Source: JANLYQ01 sp031365725
GTDB lineage: Bacteria > Actinomycetota > Actinomycetes > JACCUZ01
Length of the DNA stretch: 29,465 nucleotides
Reading direction: 5' to 3'
Assembly (NCBI GenBank): GCA_031365725.1
Contig: JANLYQ010000046.1
Coordinates: 1 to 29,465, forward strand
Shown here: positions 9,197 through 17,018 of the stretch, piece after piece
How positions within the stretch are numbered: position 1 is the first letter of the stretch
How the letters are laid out: the number at the start of each line of letters is the position of its first letter
Made by a program: the position numbers and the translations under genes
The notes under the pieces: generated by a model
What the model saw: the letters and a program-made list of their open reading frames with translations, nothing else
What the model was told of the DNA's origin: nothing
Database searches by the model: none

Positions 9197-9223
9197 GGAG
9201 CTAACAAGACGCGATACATCGTG
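9184..9223. promoter_or_regulatory. Paired PadR operator: two copies of CGCGATAYATCGTG
   Basis: Two 14-base direct copies, at 9184-9197 and 9210-9223, differ at one base and are spaced 26 bases apart. Each contains a palindromic core, CGATATATCG (9186-9195, perfect) or CGATACATCG (9212-9221, one mismatch). They cover the -10 and the start region just before the DUF4097 gene. The PadR gene at the end of this operon is the likely binder, giving negative autoregulation. Confidence 0.75.
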
Positions 9224-9236
9224 AACGGGAGACATC

Positions 9237-10097
9237 ATGGCGCAGTGGCAGATCGAGCACCCGCAGACCCTCGACCTCGAGGGCGTACGACGCCTGGAGG
9301 TGCGCATGGTCGCCGGCAGCGTCGACGTGGTCGGCCGCACCGAGGACGCAGCCTCAGGTGCCGCGCAGGTCGAGGTCAGCGCGGTCGAGGGCCCGCTGAC
9401 CGTCACCCTGGAGAACGGCACCCTGACCATCGTGCACGAGCGCCTGACCTGGGGCGGACTGCTCGACTGGGTCGGCGGCCGCAAGGCGACGGCCACCGTG
9501 TCGGTCTCGGTGCCCAACACCTGTCCCGTCGAGCTCGGCGTCGTGTCCGCCGACGCCGTGGTCTCCGGCATCGACGCCGACACCACCGCGGTCAAGAGCG
9601 TCTCCGGTGACGTCACCCTCGACGGTGTTCGCTCCGACATCAGCGCGCAGACCGTCAGCGGCGACCTCGAGAGCCGGCAGCTGGCCGGGGCGCTGCACTT
9701 CTCCACCGTGTCCGGCGACCTCACCGTGGTCCGCGGCGAGACCTCGATGGTGAAGGCCGAGACGGTGTCCGGCGACCTGGTGCTCGACCTCGACCTCGCC
9801 TCCGGTGGCCGGGTCGAGGTGGCCACCGTCTCCGGCGACCTCACCCTGCGCCTGCCCGAGGACGTCGGCATCGCCGTGGACGTCAAGACGATGAGCGGTT
9901 CCCTGGACAGCGCGTTCACCGGCGTACAGACCGAGCGCAAGCCCGGCAAGGCGAGCCTGCACGGTCAGGTCGGCGACGGCAGCGGCCACCTCTCCGCGCG
10001 GACCGTCTCCGGCGACGTCACCCTGCTCCGTCGCGAACGGGCGACGGCAACGGCGTCAACGGCATCGATCGACACGTCAGCACCGGACCAGCAGTGA
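9237..10097 (+). CDS. DUF4097 beta-strand repeat protein
   Basis: This 286-residue soluble protein is predicted to fold as a right-handed beta-solenoid. Seven V/M-SG-D/S units are visible, including SVSGDVTLDG, TVSGDLESRQ, TVSGDLTVVR, TVSGDLVLDL, TVSGDLTLRL, TMSGSLDSAF and TVSGDVTLLR. No signal peptide or membrane anchor is present, so it is likely cytoplasmic. The ATG has a good ribosome-binding site, GGGAG (9227-9231), five bases upstream. It is co-transcribed with padR (four-base overlap) and preceded by paired operators. DUF4097 modules occur in envelope-stress proteins such as LiaX in Firmicutes, so a cell-envelope role is possible but unproven. Confidence 0.9.
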   Translation: MAQWQIEHPQTLDLEGVRRLEVRMVAGSVDVVGRTEDAASGAAQVEVSAVEGPLTVTLENGTLTIVHERLTWGGLLDWVGGRKATATVSVSVPNTCPVELGVVSADAVVSGIDADTTAVKSVSGDVTLDGVRSDISAQTVSGDLESRQLAGALHFSTVSGDLTVVRGETSMVKAETVSGDLVLDLDLASGGRVEVATVSGDLTLRLPEDVGIAVDVKTMSGSLDSAFTGVQTERKPGKASLHGQVGDGSGHLSARTVSGDVTLLRRERATATASTASIDTSAPDQQ

Positions 10098-10699
10098 GCC
10101 CCGTCTTCGCCCACGGCCGGCTGCGGCTCTATCTGCTCAAGCTGCTCGACGAGAGCCCTCGTCACGGCTACGACGTGATCCGCGAGCTCGAGGACCGCTT
10201 CATGGGCCTCTACTCCCCCAGCGCCGGCACGGTCTATCCGCGGCTGGCGCGACTCGAGGCCGAGGGCCTGGTCGCCCACCAGGTGCAGGAGGGCCGCAAG
10301 GTCTATCGGATCACCGAAGCCGGCCGGGCCGAGCTGCACAGCCGGGCCGGTGACCTCGACGACCTCGAGGCTGAGATCGCGGGCTCGGTGCGCGACCTCG
10401 CCACCGAGATCCGCTCCGAGGTGCGTGGCTCGGTGCAGGACCTGCAGGCCGAGCTCAAGGCCGCCGCCAAGGACGTCCGTCGACAGGCCCGGGCAGCCGG
10501 TCGGGAGCAACGTGACGCCGGTCGCACCACCGATCCGCTGCGGGGCGACGCCGAACGCGTCATCGACTGGTTCCGCTCCGAGCTGCGGGGGGTCACCCGC
10601 AACGACTCCCGCACCCGCACGGCCGAGGACGTGGCTGCTCTGCGCGACCTGCTGCAGCGCACCCTCGAGGAGGCACGGCAGATCGTGAAGCGGCCATGA
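10094..10699 (+). CDS. PadR family transcriptional repressor
   Basis: This 201-residue regulator has an N-terminal PadR winged helix (about 5-85: LLKLLDESPRHGYDVI, GTVYPRLARLEAEGLV, GRKVYRITEAGRAEL). The rest is a charged helical region (about 90-140 and 165-200, e.g. EIRSEVRGSVQDLQAELKAA) that probably forms a coiled coil for dimerisation. Its GTG start overlaps the DUF4097 stop as GTGA. It probably represses its own operon through the two CGCGATAYATCGTG sites upstream of the DUF4097 gene. The inducing signal is unknown, and the upstream DUF4097 protein itself could modulate it. Confidence 0.92.
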   Translation: MSPVFAHGRLRLYLLKLLDESPRHGYDVIRELEDRFMGLYSPSAGTVYPRLARLEAEGLVAHQVQEGRKVYRITEAGRAELHSRAGDLDDLEAEIAGSVRDLATEIRSEVRGSVQDLQAELKAAAKDVRRQARAAGREQRDAGRTTDPLRGDAERVIDWFRSELRGVTRNDSRTRTAEDVAALRDLLQRTLEEARQIVKRP

Positions 10700-10705
10700 C
10701 CGGGC

Positions 10706-11677
10706 TCACCCTGCCGATGTGAGGACCAGTTTGCCGAAGACGTCACCACCGGCCAGCTGTGCGAACGCCGCCGGGGCCCCGGACAGCGGCCGCACCGAGT
10801 CGATGACCGGTCGCAGGCCGGTGTCGGCGAGCAGCCGCAGCAACCGCACCAGCTCGTCTCGGGTGCCCATCGTCGACCCGACGATGCGCTGCTGCAGGAA
10901 GAACACCCGACGCAGGTCGGTCATCGCCTCGTGCCCGCCGGTCGCCCCGGACACCACGACGGTGCCACCCTGCGCGAGGGACTTGAGACTGTGGTCCCAG
11001 GTCGGTGCGCCGACGGTCTCCATCACCGCATCGACCCGCTCGGGCAGCCGCGCGCCGGTCTCGAAAGCCTGGTCCGCGCCGAGGCCGAGCGACCGTTCGC
11101 GCTTGGCGCCGTCCCTCGAGGTGACCCACATCCGCACGCCGCACGCCGCCCCGATCGCGACCAGAGCAGTCGACACCCCACCGCCGGCTCCTTGGACCAG
11201 CACCGTCTGACCGGGCTGCACCCGCGCCTGGGTGAAGAGCATCCGGTACGCCGTCAGCCACGCGGTCGGCAGGCAGGCGGCCTCCTCGAAGGTGAGGGCC
11301 GAGGGCTTGACCACCACGTTGCGCCGGGGCACCACGACCTGCTCGGCCAGCGTGCCGTCGTACCGCTCGGACAGCAGCGACCGTCTGGGGTCCAACGTCT
11401 CGTCGCCGCGGAAGTCGGGGTCGCCGATGACCGCATGCACCACGACCTCGTTGCCCTCGGGGTCGATCCCCGCGCCGTCGCAGCCGAGCACCATCGGCAG
11501 CTTGTCCTCGGCCAGTCCGACACCGGCCAGGCTCCACAGGTCGTGCCGGTTGAGCGAGGCCGCCCGCAGTTGCACCGTCACCCAGCCTTCGCGCGCCACG
11601 GGGTCGGGCCGTTCTCCCACCTCGAGGCAGGACAGCGGGTCGGCGGGGTCGGTGCGGACTGCGGAGACAGCGAGCAT
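10706..11677 (-). CDS. Zinc-binding dehydrogenase / quinone oxidoreductase-like MDR protein
   Basis: This 323-residue medium-chain dehydrogenase/reductase probably reduces or oxidises a small carbonyl or quinone using NAD(P)H. It has a GroES-like N-terminal half (AASLNRHDLWSL, VLGCDGAG) and a Rossmann domain with VLVQGAGGGVSTAL at about 160-173. The GHE-type catalytic-zinc signature of alcohol dehydrogenases is not evident, so it may be a zinc-independent member. It starts at ATG 11677, 43 bases after the permease gene, and may be the last gene of the minus-strand unit. It converges on padR with six bases between the stops. The substrate cannot be told from sequence. Confidence 0.88.
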   Translation of the reverse strand: MLAVSAVRTDPADPLSCLEVGERPDPVAREGWVTVQLRAASLNRHDLWSLAGVGLAEDKLPMVLGCDGAGIDPEGNEVVVHAVIGDPDFRGDETLDPRRSLLSERYDGTLAEQVVVPRRNVVVKPSALTFEEAACLPTAWLTAYRMLFTQARVQPGQTVLVQGAGGGVSTALVAIGAACGVRMWVTSRDGAKRERSLGLGADQAFETGARLPERVDAVMETVGAPTWDHSLKSLAQGGTVVVSGATGGHEAMTDLRRVFFLQQRIVGSTMGTRDELVRLLRLLADTGLRPVIDSVRPLSGAPAAFAQLAGGDVFGKLVLTSAG

Positions 11678-11720
11678 GGGCCGACCCTAACGGCGACCCG
11701 AAGCAGACTCAGTCCTGGAC

Positions 11721-13379
11721 CTAGCTCGGGTCGTAGGGCTCCCGACCGGGCGGCAGGTTGGACCGGTCCGGTGCGATGACGGTCGGCATCGGACCGGAGT
11801 CGGGCAGACCGACCGTGGCCACCATGCCGTCGGGGGTGAGCAGCAGGTCGGGCCGGCCGGGCACCAGGGTCTGGCCGCGGAAGAACGGCGGGTCGACCCG
11901 GCTGAACAGCACCATCAGCACCGCGCCGAGCAGGAGCGCGCCGATGCCGACCACGAACACGCTGCCGATCCCGAAGAACGACGTGCTGCCGTAGTCGGGC
12001 TTGGAGTAGTCGTAAGACGCCTTGAGGAATGCGGCCAACAGGATCAGGCCACCGAGGAACGGCAGGATGCCCTTCATCAGCAGGTCCCGGCCGCCGTTGC
12101 GCAGGTCGCGGCGGTAGTACCAGACGCAGGCGAAGCCGGTCATGCCGTAGTAGAACGCGATCATCAGCCCGACCGCGCCGATCGAGTCGGCCAGGATGTT
12201 GGCGCTCACGATCGTCATGACGACGTAGAACACGATCGACACGATGCCCATGCCGACAGTCGCCCAGGTGGGCGTGAGGTAGCGCGGGTGGATCGCCGCG
12301 AACTTCCGCGGGATCGCGCGGTAGGCGCCCATGGACAGTGCGGTGCGCGCGGTCGGCAGGATGGTTGTCTGGGTCGAGGCCGACGCCGAGGTGAGCACCG
12401 AGATGACGAGCAGCGACTCGAAGACCGAGCCCATCGTGCCCTTGCCGAACACCGTCGGGCCGAGCGCTTTGAACACGTCGCTGGCGTTGTTTGCGTTGCC
12501 CAGCCCGATGCCCTTCGTGCCGACCCCGGCGAACGCGACGGCCGCAACCGTGACGACGGCGTAGATGCCGAGCAGCAGCAGCGTCGAGAGGATCGCAGCG
12601 CGCCCCGGCGTCGTCTCGGGATTGGCGGTCTCCTCGTTGCAGGCGACCGCGGTGTCCCAGCCCCAGTAGATGAAGACGGCAAGCAGCGTCGCGGTCGCGA
12701 GGTCGGAGAACCCGATGCCGCTGGGCACGAACCACGACTGGCTCGGGTGCAGCGAGCCGGCCGGTGAGCTGCCGCTGTAGACCTTGGTCAGCGCGATGAT
12801 CGCGAAGCCCGCGAGGACCACGAGCTCGGCGCCGAGCAGGACGTACTGGATGCGGGCCGACACCTCGATGCCGCGGTAGCAGATGTAGGTCATGATGATG
12901 ATCCAGATCACGCCCGCGACCGTGCTCCAGAACGTGCTGTCGGCCAGCGAGTTGGCACCGACCAGCTGATAGCTGTAGGACCCGGCGATCTGCGCGAGGT
13001 TGGCCATGACGATGACATCGGCGGCGATGATGCCCCAGCCGCCCATCCAGCCGACCCAGGGACCGAACGCGCGGGAGGCCCAGGTGAACGTCGTACCGCA
13101 GTCGGGCTCGGCCCGGTTGAGCTCCTGGTAGGCCACCGCGATGAGGTACATCGGGACGAAGGCCAGCACCATGATGGCCGGTGCCTTGACACCGACCACC
13201 GCCACGACGAAACCCAGCGTCGCCGCCAGGCTGTACGCCGGGGCGGTGGACGCCGTGCCCACCACGACACTGGACATGAGACCGAGGGCGCCGCCCTTGA
13301 GTCCCTTGTCCGAGGCGCTGCCGACGTGGAGCACCGCGGGCACCGGCGTGCTAGCAGTGTCGCGCTGGTCCTGCGTCAT
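11721..13379 (-). CDS. APC family amino acid permease
   Basis: This 552-residue, roughly 12-helix cytoplasmic-membrane transporter belongs to the amino acid-polyamine-organocation superfamily. The first helix carries the substrate-site motif GTASTAPAYSLAATLG. Other family features are TTFTWASRAFGPWVGWMGGW, EVSARIQYVLLGAE and VACNEETANPETTPGRAAI. The start MTQDQRDTAS at 13379 is chosen because a near-perfect AAGGAG lies 5 bases upstream; a longer open frame extends upstream but is not supported. It sits downstream of the dimethylargininase and a membrane protein, suggesting import of an amino acid or amine related to arginine. This specificity is inferred from context only. Confidence 0.93.
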   Translation of the reverse strand: MTQDQRDTASTPVPAVLHVGSASDKGLKGGALGLMSSVVVGTASTAPAYSLAATLGFVVAVVGVKAPAIMVLAFVPMYLIAVAYQELNRAEPDCGTTFTWASRAFGPWVGWMGGWGIIAADVIVMANLAQIAGSYSYQLVGANSLADSTFWSTVAGVIWIIIMTYICYRGIEVSARIQYVLLGAELVVLAGFAIIALTKVYSGSSPAGSLHPSQSWFVPSGIGFSDLATATLLAVFIYWGWDTAVACNEETANPETTPGRAAILSTLLLLGIYAVVTVAAVAFAGVGTKGIGLGNANNASDVFKALGPTVFGKGTMGSVFESLLVISVLTSASASTQTTILPTARTALSMGAYRAIPRKFAAIHPRYLTPTWATVGMGIVSIVFYVVMTIVSANILADSIGAVGLMIAFYYGMTGFACVWYYRRDLRNGGRDLLMKGILPFLGGLILLAAFLKASYDYSKPDYGSTSFFGIGSVFVVGIGALLLGAVLMVLFSRVDPPFFRGQTLVPGRPDLLLTPDGMVATVGLPDSGPMPTVIAPDRSNLPPGREPYDPS

Positions 13380-13444
13380 CGACGCTCCTTGGTCGCACGG
13401 CAGCACGGAGGTGTCGCCTGGGATGTGCCCGCTCATGCTGTCGG

Positions 13445-14308
13445 TCAGCGGTGCGGCGACACAAGGCCCAGCTGCCAAGGAATCGAGGTTCCCGGATGGT
13501 GGCCGAGCAGACCTGACACCAGCTGGTCGAGAACAACCACACCAAAGGCAGCCAAGGTCGACAGGAGCAGGAACGTGCTCCAGCCGCCCCACCGCAGCCG
13601 CGGTTCGCCGGGACGGCGCCGGACCTTTCCTGGAGGCAACGGCTGCAGCACTACCGCCTCGCGGCTCCAGGGTGCCTCGCGCAGCAGGAACCACGCCAGC
13701 CCGAAACCGCCCGGGATGCCGAGCAGCCAGAACCAGCCGAACCGCGTGCAGCGCCGCGGCTCCGGCCCCAGCATCATCATGGCGAGAATCAACAGCCAGG
13801 CCAGGAACGCAGCTGCTGCCAGGTGGTCGGGTGTGTCAGTCAGACGAGCCGTGCTCACCCGCGGCGCTGCTCGACCGGCGGCGGTGGCAGTGGCGGCGAC
13901 CAGGTCCACGACCTGCTGGTCGCTCAATTGCTGCGGGGCCGTCACCGGCAGCCGTGACACCGGGACCTGGTAGGTCGCCCCGTAGATCGTGGTCCAGCGG
14001 ATGGCACGACGCGGCGCAGACGCGTCGACCTGTCGGCCGGGGAAGCCGGGCAGCATCCACCCGGTCGGCTCGAGCTGACCCACCTGCGCGACGCGCACCC
14101 GCCCGGCGCCCAGATCGGCAGCAAGGTCGTCGGGGGTGGCCCCTACCGGGGCCGAGAGCAGGGCCAACACGTCGACCACCAGGATCACTGCCAGCAGCGG
14201 CCAGCGCAGGCGACGACGCAACGGGCCGCTGACCGGCGGTGGTGCCCCGACAGGGGCAGGGAGGTCGACACCCGGATGCTCGACTGTCGGCACCTCGGGG
14301 TCGACCAC
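13445..14308 (-). CDS. Hypothetical membrane protein, four predicted helices
   Basis: This 287-residue protein of unrecognised family starts at GTG 14308. A Pro-rich cytoplasmic N-terminus (about 30 residues) leads to one helix (LLAVILVVDVLALLSAPVG, about 39-57). An exported domain of about 100 residues follows (ATPDDLAADLGAGRVRVAQV to RVSTARLTDTP). Three further helices are around AAFLAWLLILAMMML, FGWFWLLGIPGGFGLAWFL and FLLLSTLAAFGVVVLDQLV. It lies between the dimethylargininase and the permease with gaps of 53 and 65 bases, so it is probably co-transcribed. No enzyme motif is seen. Confidence 0.75.
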   Translation of the reverse strand: MVDPEVPTVEHPGVDLPAPVGAPPPVSGPLRRRLRWPLLAVILVVDVLALLSAPVGATPDDLAADLGAGRVRVAQVGQLEPTGWMLPGFPGRQVDASAPRRAIRWTTIYGATYQVPVSRLPVTAPQQLSDQQVVDLVAATATAAGRAAPRVSTARLTDTPDHLAAAAFLAWLLILAMMMLGPEPRRCTRFGWFWLLGIPGGFGLAWFLLREAPWSREAVVLQPLPPGKVRRRPGEPRLRWGGWSTFLLLSTLAAFGVVVLDQLVSGLLGHHPGTSIPWQLGLVSPHR

Positions 14309-14361
14309 GGCCGGAGCCTAGGGCGCGCACCCACCGCTCGTACGACGGACTGCAGAACTGC

Positions 14362-15231
14362 TCAGGCCGACAGGGCCACCGACACCCGGGCGGCGTCGAG
14401 GCTGGTGTCCAGCGGCAGGGTCATGCAGCGCACCGAGCCACCGCCCTTGTGCAGCTCCGAGACGTCGACGGTGGTGACCGTGAATCCCCAGCGCTCGAGC
14501 TGGCGAGCGACCCGAGGGGGTACGCCGGCAGGCATGACGACCACGTCGCCGATGACGATCGAGTTGGCGCAGAACGTGAAGGCCTCCTCCTCGTCGATGA
14601 CCAACGGCTGAGGCACCAGGGACTCGACCGTGCGACGGCCGATCTCGTCCCAGGCAGCGGGCGCGACGATCGCGCGGGTCTCGTCCAACGGGCAGAAGCT
14701 GAGGTCGAGGTGATACAGCGCCGGGTGCACGACCGGCACCGAGGCCACCCGCACCCCGAGCTCGCGTGAGAGCACGGCATGGGTGCCCATGTCGGTGCGC
14801 GGACCGGCTGCCACCAGCAGCGAGTCACCGAACAGGAACGCGTCGCCCGCCTCGAAGGCACCGGCACCCGCATCAGCAACGCGGGTGACCGTCAGGCCGG
14901 CGTCGGTGAACCATTGCTCGGCGGCCTCGGTCTCGGGACGGCGCTCGTCGTAGCGGAAGTTGGTGAGAGCCACCCGGTCGCCGTCGACGATGCCGTAGTT
15001 CATCGCGTAGACCATGTCGGGCGTGCCCTGCAGCTGCGGGATCACGTCGACCCCGGCACCGGCAGCACGCATCGTCGCGACGAGGTGATCCCACTGCTCC
15101 AGAGCGTGCAGCGGGTCGACAACCGCGTCGACGTCCATCCACGGGTTGATGGCGTAGTCCACCCGGAAGTGCTCGGGGCGGCACATGAGATAGCGGCGAC
15201 CCCACGGCAGCGGGCGGATCTCGGTCGTCAC
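14362..15231 (-). CDS. ddaH: Dimethylargininase (N(omega),N(omega)-dimethylarginine dimethylaminohydrolase)
   Basis: This enzyme of the amidinotransferase/arginine deiminase fold hydrolyses methylated arginines to citrulline and methylamine or dimethylamine. At 289 residues it has the usual family length. Visible features are the N-terminal RRYLMCRPEHF, MVYAMNYGIVDGDRVAL, FEAGDAFLFGDSLLVAAGPR, the catalytic-type His174 in ALYHLDLSFCPLD, and the nucleophilic Cys269 in GGGSVRCMTLPL. GTG 15231 is chosen because homology begins at TTEIRPLPWGRRYLM and GAGG precedes it; a second GTG two codons upstream is possible. It is divergent from a GntR regulator across a region with palindromic operators. 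A related arginine-deiminase-fold activity cannot be excluded. Confidence 0.88.
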   Translation of the reverse strand: MTTEIRPLPWGRRYLMCRPEHFRVDYAINPWMDVDAVVDPLHALEQWDHLVATMRAAGAGVDVIPQLQGTPDMVYAMNYGIVDGDRVALTNFRYDERRPETEAAEQWFTDAGLTVTRVADAGAGAFEAGDAFLFGDSLLVAAGPRTDMGTHAVLSRELGVRVASVPVVHPALYHLDLSFCPLDETRAIVAPAAWDEIGRRTVESLVPQPLVIDEEEAFTFCANSIVIGDVVVMPAGVPPRVARQLERWGFTVTTVDVSELHKGGGSVRCMTLPLDTSLDAARVSVALSA

Positions 15232-15292
15232 GTGCACCTCAGGGTCTCGTCGGGCTGCGCCAGTCAGTCTCAGGCTTGACAGCGGCAGCCAG

Positions 15293-15327
15293 ATTGTCGG
15301 GTTGTCTGACAATGATTGTCGGACAAT
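15293..15327. promoter_or_regulatory. GntR-type operator array between ddaH and the regulator gene
   Basis: Two palindromes lie almost edge to edge: TTGTC-T-GACAA (15302-15312) and ATTGTC-G-GACAAT (15315-15327), with centres 14 bases apart. A further ATTGTC half-site is at 15293-15298. The TTGTC-N-GACAA pattern resembles sites bound by FCD-domain GntR proteins. Its location between the divergent regulator and ddaH makes the adjacent GntR protein the likely ligand, controlling both directions. Confidence 0.75.
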
Positions 15328-15367
15328 CACAGTGTGGCCTTGAGTGCTGAGCGCTGTCAACCTCGGC

Positions 15368-15373
15368 TAGGGT
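15368..15373 (+). promoter_or_regulatory. Predicted -10 element giving a leaderless gntR transcript
   Basis: TAGGGT ends six bases before ATG 15380, and no ribosome-binding site separates them, so transcription probably starts at or near the start codon. No clear -35 is visible. Confidence 0.5.
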
Positions 15374-15379
15374 CGGCTC

Positions 15380-16036
15380 ATGGCCGACACGTCCCCCATC
15401 GATCGGTCGAGCACGACCGACCGGGTCGCAGAGGGACTGCGCGACCTGCTCTTTGCCGGCGACCTCGGCCCGGGTGAGCCGCTGCGCGAGGTGTCGCTGG
15501 CCGAGACCTTCGGTGTGGCGCGGTCGACCGTCCGCGAGGCGCTGCAAGTGCTGACCTCCGAGGGCCTGGCCACCCGCTTCCCCCACCGCGGCGTCGTCGT
15601 CACCGAGCTCTCCGAGTCCGACATCGCCGAGATCTTCGGCGCCCGGCTGGTCCTCGAGAGCGCCGGCGTGCGCGCGGGAGCCACCGGCGCCGACCTCGCT
15701 CCCGTCACCCGCGCCCTCACGACGTACGCCGATGCGGCGCGGCAGGACGACGAGGTGCGCACGACGCACGCCCACCTCGAGTTTCACACCTCGCTGGTCG
15801 CCCTGCTGGACAACGCCCGGCTGGTCGCCAGCGCTGACGTGCTCACCGGTGACCTGCGGCTGGCGCTCGCTTCGGTCGAGCGGGCCGAGCGCAACGCACG
15901 CGCGCAGGTGGCGACGCACCGGCGACTGGTCACCCTGATGCGGGCCGGCGACGAACGCGGCGCCATCGACGAGCTGACTGGACACCTGGCGGCGGCCGAG
16001 GTGTCAGTCACCCGGCGGCTGGCGGCGTCCCAGTAG
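15380..16036 (+). CDS. GntR family regulator, FadR/FCD subfamily
   Basis: This 218-residue transcription factor has an N-terminal winged helix (about 10-75: RVAEGLRDLLFAGDLGPGEP, SLAETFGVARSTVREALQVL, FPHRGVVVTEL). An all-helical FCD effector domain follows (about 85-210, with DIAEIFGARLVLESAGVR, HAHLEFHTSLVAL and VATHRRLVTLMRAGD). The His-containing positions in HLEFH and THRRL are typical of FCD metal/carboxylate ligands. Divergent orientation and the palindromes at 15302-15327 indicate that it controls ddaH and probably itself, responding to an amino-acid-like or carboxylic effector. Its 3' end overlaps sodX tail-to-tail by 29 bases. Confidence 0.93.
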   Translation: MADTSPIDRSSTTDRVAEGLRDLLFAGDLGPGEPLREVSLAETFGVARSTVREALQVLTSEGLATRFPHRGVVVTELSESDIAEIFGARLVLESAGVRAGATGADLAPVTRALTTYADAARQDDEVRTTHAHLEFHTSLVALLDNARLVASADVLTGDLRLALASVERAERNARAQVATHRRLVTLMRAGDERGAIDELTGHLAAAEVSVTRRLAASQ

Positions 16037-16358
16037 TCGGGTCAGCTCGCGCAGGGCGACGCCCGATCGGCCACAGCCTCAGCAGAACCACACCCCGCAC
16101 GTCCTCCGGGGCGACCGGGCCGGCCTGCCACGAGTCGACGCCCTCGCTCGGGTTGTCCCGCTCGACCCACCACCCCTGGTGGTCGAGGAAGCCGGCCCGC
16201 TTCACCGCCAGCGGACGACCCGGCCAGCGCACGACGACGAGCCGACCCGGGGACGGTCGACCGCCCCAGTGCACGAGCAGGTGGTCACCGTCGCGCAGCC
16301 CCGGCTCCATCGAACGGCCGCGCACCACCACGCGGCCCAGCCGTCGCCGGCGTACCAC
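16008..16358 (-). CDS. sodX: Nickel superoxide dismutase maturation protease (S26 family)
   Basis: This 116-residue peptidase of the LexA/signal-peptidase S26 fold removes the short propeptide from SodN so that its N-terminal His can bind nickel. The nucleophile is Ser16 in VVRGRSMEPGLRDGD, and the general base is Lys53 in PLAVKRAGF. No transmembrane anchor is present, which agrees with processing of a leaderless cytoplasmic SodN. It starts at GTG 16358 with GAGGAG upstream (about 16366-16371). The divergent neighbour is sodN, which confirms the assignment. The C-terminus is Pro/Gly-rich and overlaps the gntR 3' end. Confidence 0.92.
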   Translation of the reverse strand: MVRRRRLGRVVVRGRSMEPGLRDGDHLLVHWGGRPSPGRLVVVRWPGRPLAVKRAGFLDHQGWWVERDNPSEGVDSWQAGPVAPEDVRGVVLLRLWPIGRRPARADPTTGTPPAAG

Positions 16359-16383
16359 CGTGGTTCTCCTCTCGGGGCGCGGG

Positions 16384-16415
16384 TAGGGTCGAAAGCCTGA
16401 GGCTGTCCGCAGCCT
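16384..16415 (+). promoter_or_regulatory. Putative sodN -10 element and 5'-UTR hairpin
   Basis: TAGGGT (16384-16389) fits a -10 element. About eleven bases downstream a hairpin AGGCTG-TCCG-CAGCCT (16400-16415, six paired bases) would lie at the start of a leader of nearly 50 bases before GTG 16444. It may stabilise the message or act in regulation; no nickel-regulator site is recognised. Confidence 0.4.
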
Positions 16416-16443
16416 GAAGTGTCCATGAGGAAGGACTCACCCC

Positions 16444-16839
16444 GTGCGTCTGTTCACCCCGAAGACCGTCGTCCGCGCTCACTGTGACCTGCCCTGCGGG
16501 GTCTACGACCCGGCGCAGGCTCGCATCGAGGCCGAGTCGATCAAGATGATCATCCAGAAGGCCGGCGAGAACTCCGACGCCGACTTCCGCACCCGGGCCG
16601 TGCTCATCAAGGAGCAGCGCGCCGAGCTGGTCAAGCACCACCTGTGGGTGCTGTGGACCGACTACTTCAAGCCCCCGCACTTCGAGAAGTACCCCCACCT
16701 GCACGGGCTGTTCAACGAGGCCACCAAGCTCGCTGGTGCCTCCGGCGCCAAGGGCACGATGGACGCCGACGTCGCTCAGAAGCTGCTCGACAAGATCGCC
16801 GAGATCGACACCATCTTCTGGGAGACCAAGAAGGCCTGA
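16444..16839 (+). CDS. sodN: Nickel-containing superoxide dismutase
   Basis: This cytosolic enzyme dismutates superoxide with a nickel centre held by the N-terminal nickel hook. The 131-residue precursor starts MRLFTPKTVVRA, a 12-residue propeptide, then the hook HCDLPCGVY. After cleavage between Ala12 and His13 by SodX, His1, Cys2 and Cys6 of the mature enzyme become the nickel ligands. The rest is the four-helix-bundle body (DPAQARIEAESIKMIIQKA, FRTRAVLIKEQRAELVKHHL, HGLFNEATKLAGA). GTG 16444 has AGGAAGGA about eight bases upstream. The gene is monocistronic, divergent from sodX and followed by a strong terminator. Nickel supply usually controls such genes. Confidence 0.97.
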   Translation: MRLFTPKTVVRAHCDLPCGVYDPAQARIEAESIKMIIQKAGENSDADFRTRAVLIKEQRAELVKHHLWVLWTDYFKPPHFEKYPHLHGLFNEATKLAGASGAKGTMDADVAQKLLDKIAEIDTIFWETKKA

Positions 16840-16874
16840 TCTCGCCCGCACGACCTTCTCGTCGGCACCACTCG

Positions 16875-16911
16875 CCGAAGGCCGGGACCTCAGAGGGGTT
16901 CCGGCCTTCGG
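16875..16911 (+). terminator. Strong hairpin terminator after sodN
   Basis: CCGAAGGCCGG (16875-16885) pairs perfectly with CCGGCCTTCGG (16901-16911). The stem continues inward with GACCT/GGGTT-type pairs including wobble, leaving a five-base loop. It starts 36 bases after the sodN stop. The remaining spacer to 17018 shows no gene or other feature. Confidence 0.85.
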
Positions 16912-17018
16912 GCGTATGGGCAGGAGTGCGGCGTCGGCGGCTGCCTGGGGCTTCGGTGCGCGAGCGGCTGAGGCCCGGGGCGTACTCATAGACCTGCGGC
17001 CGCCGCAGATGCGTGTGC

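Noticed and set aside
7976..9949. 657-residue minus-strand open frame across DUF4173 and DUF4097 genes
   Set aside because: It spans two well-supported plus-strand genes and their operator and is Ser/Thr/Arg-rich without motifs.
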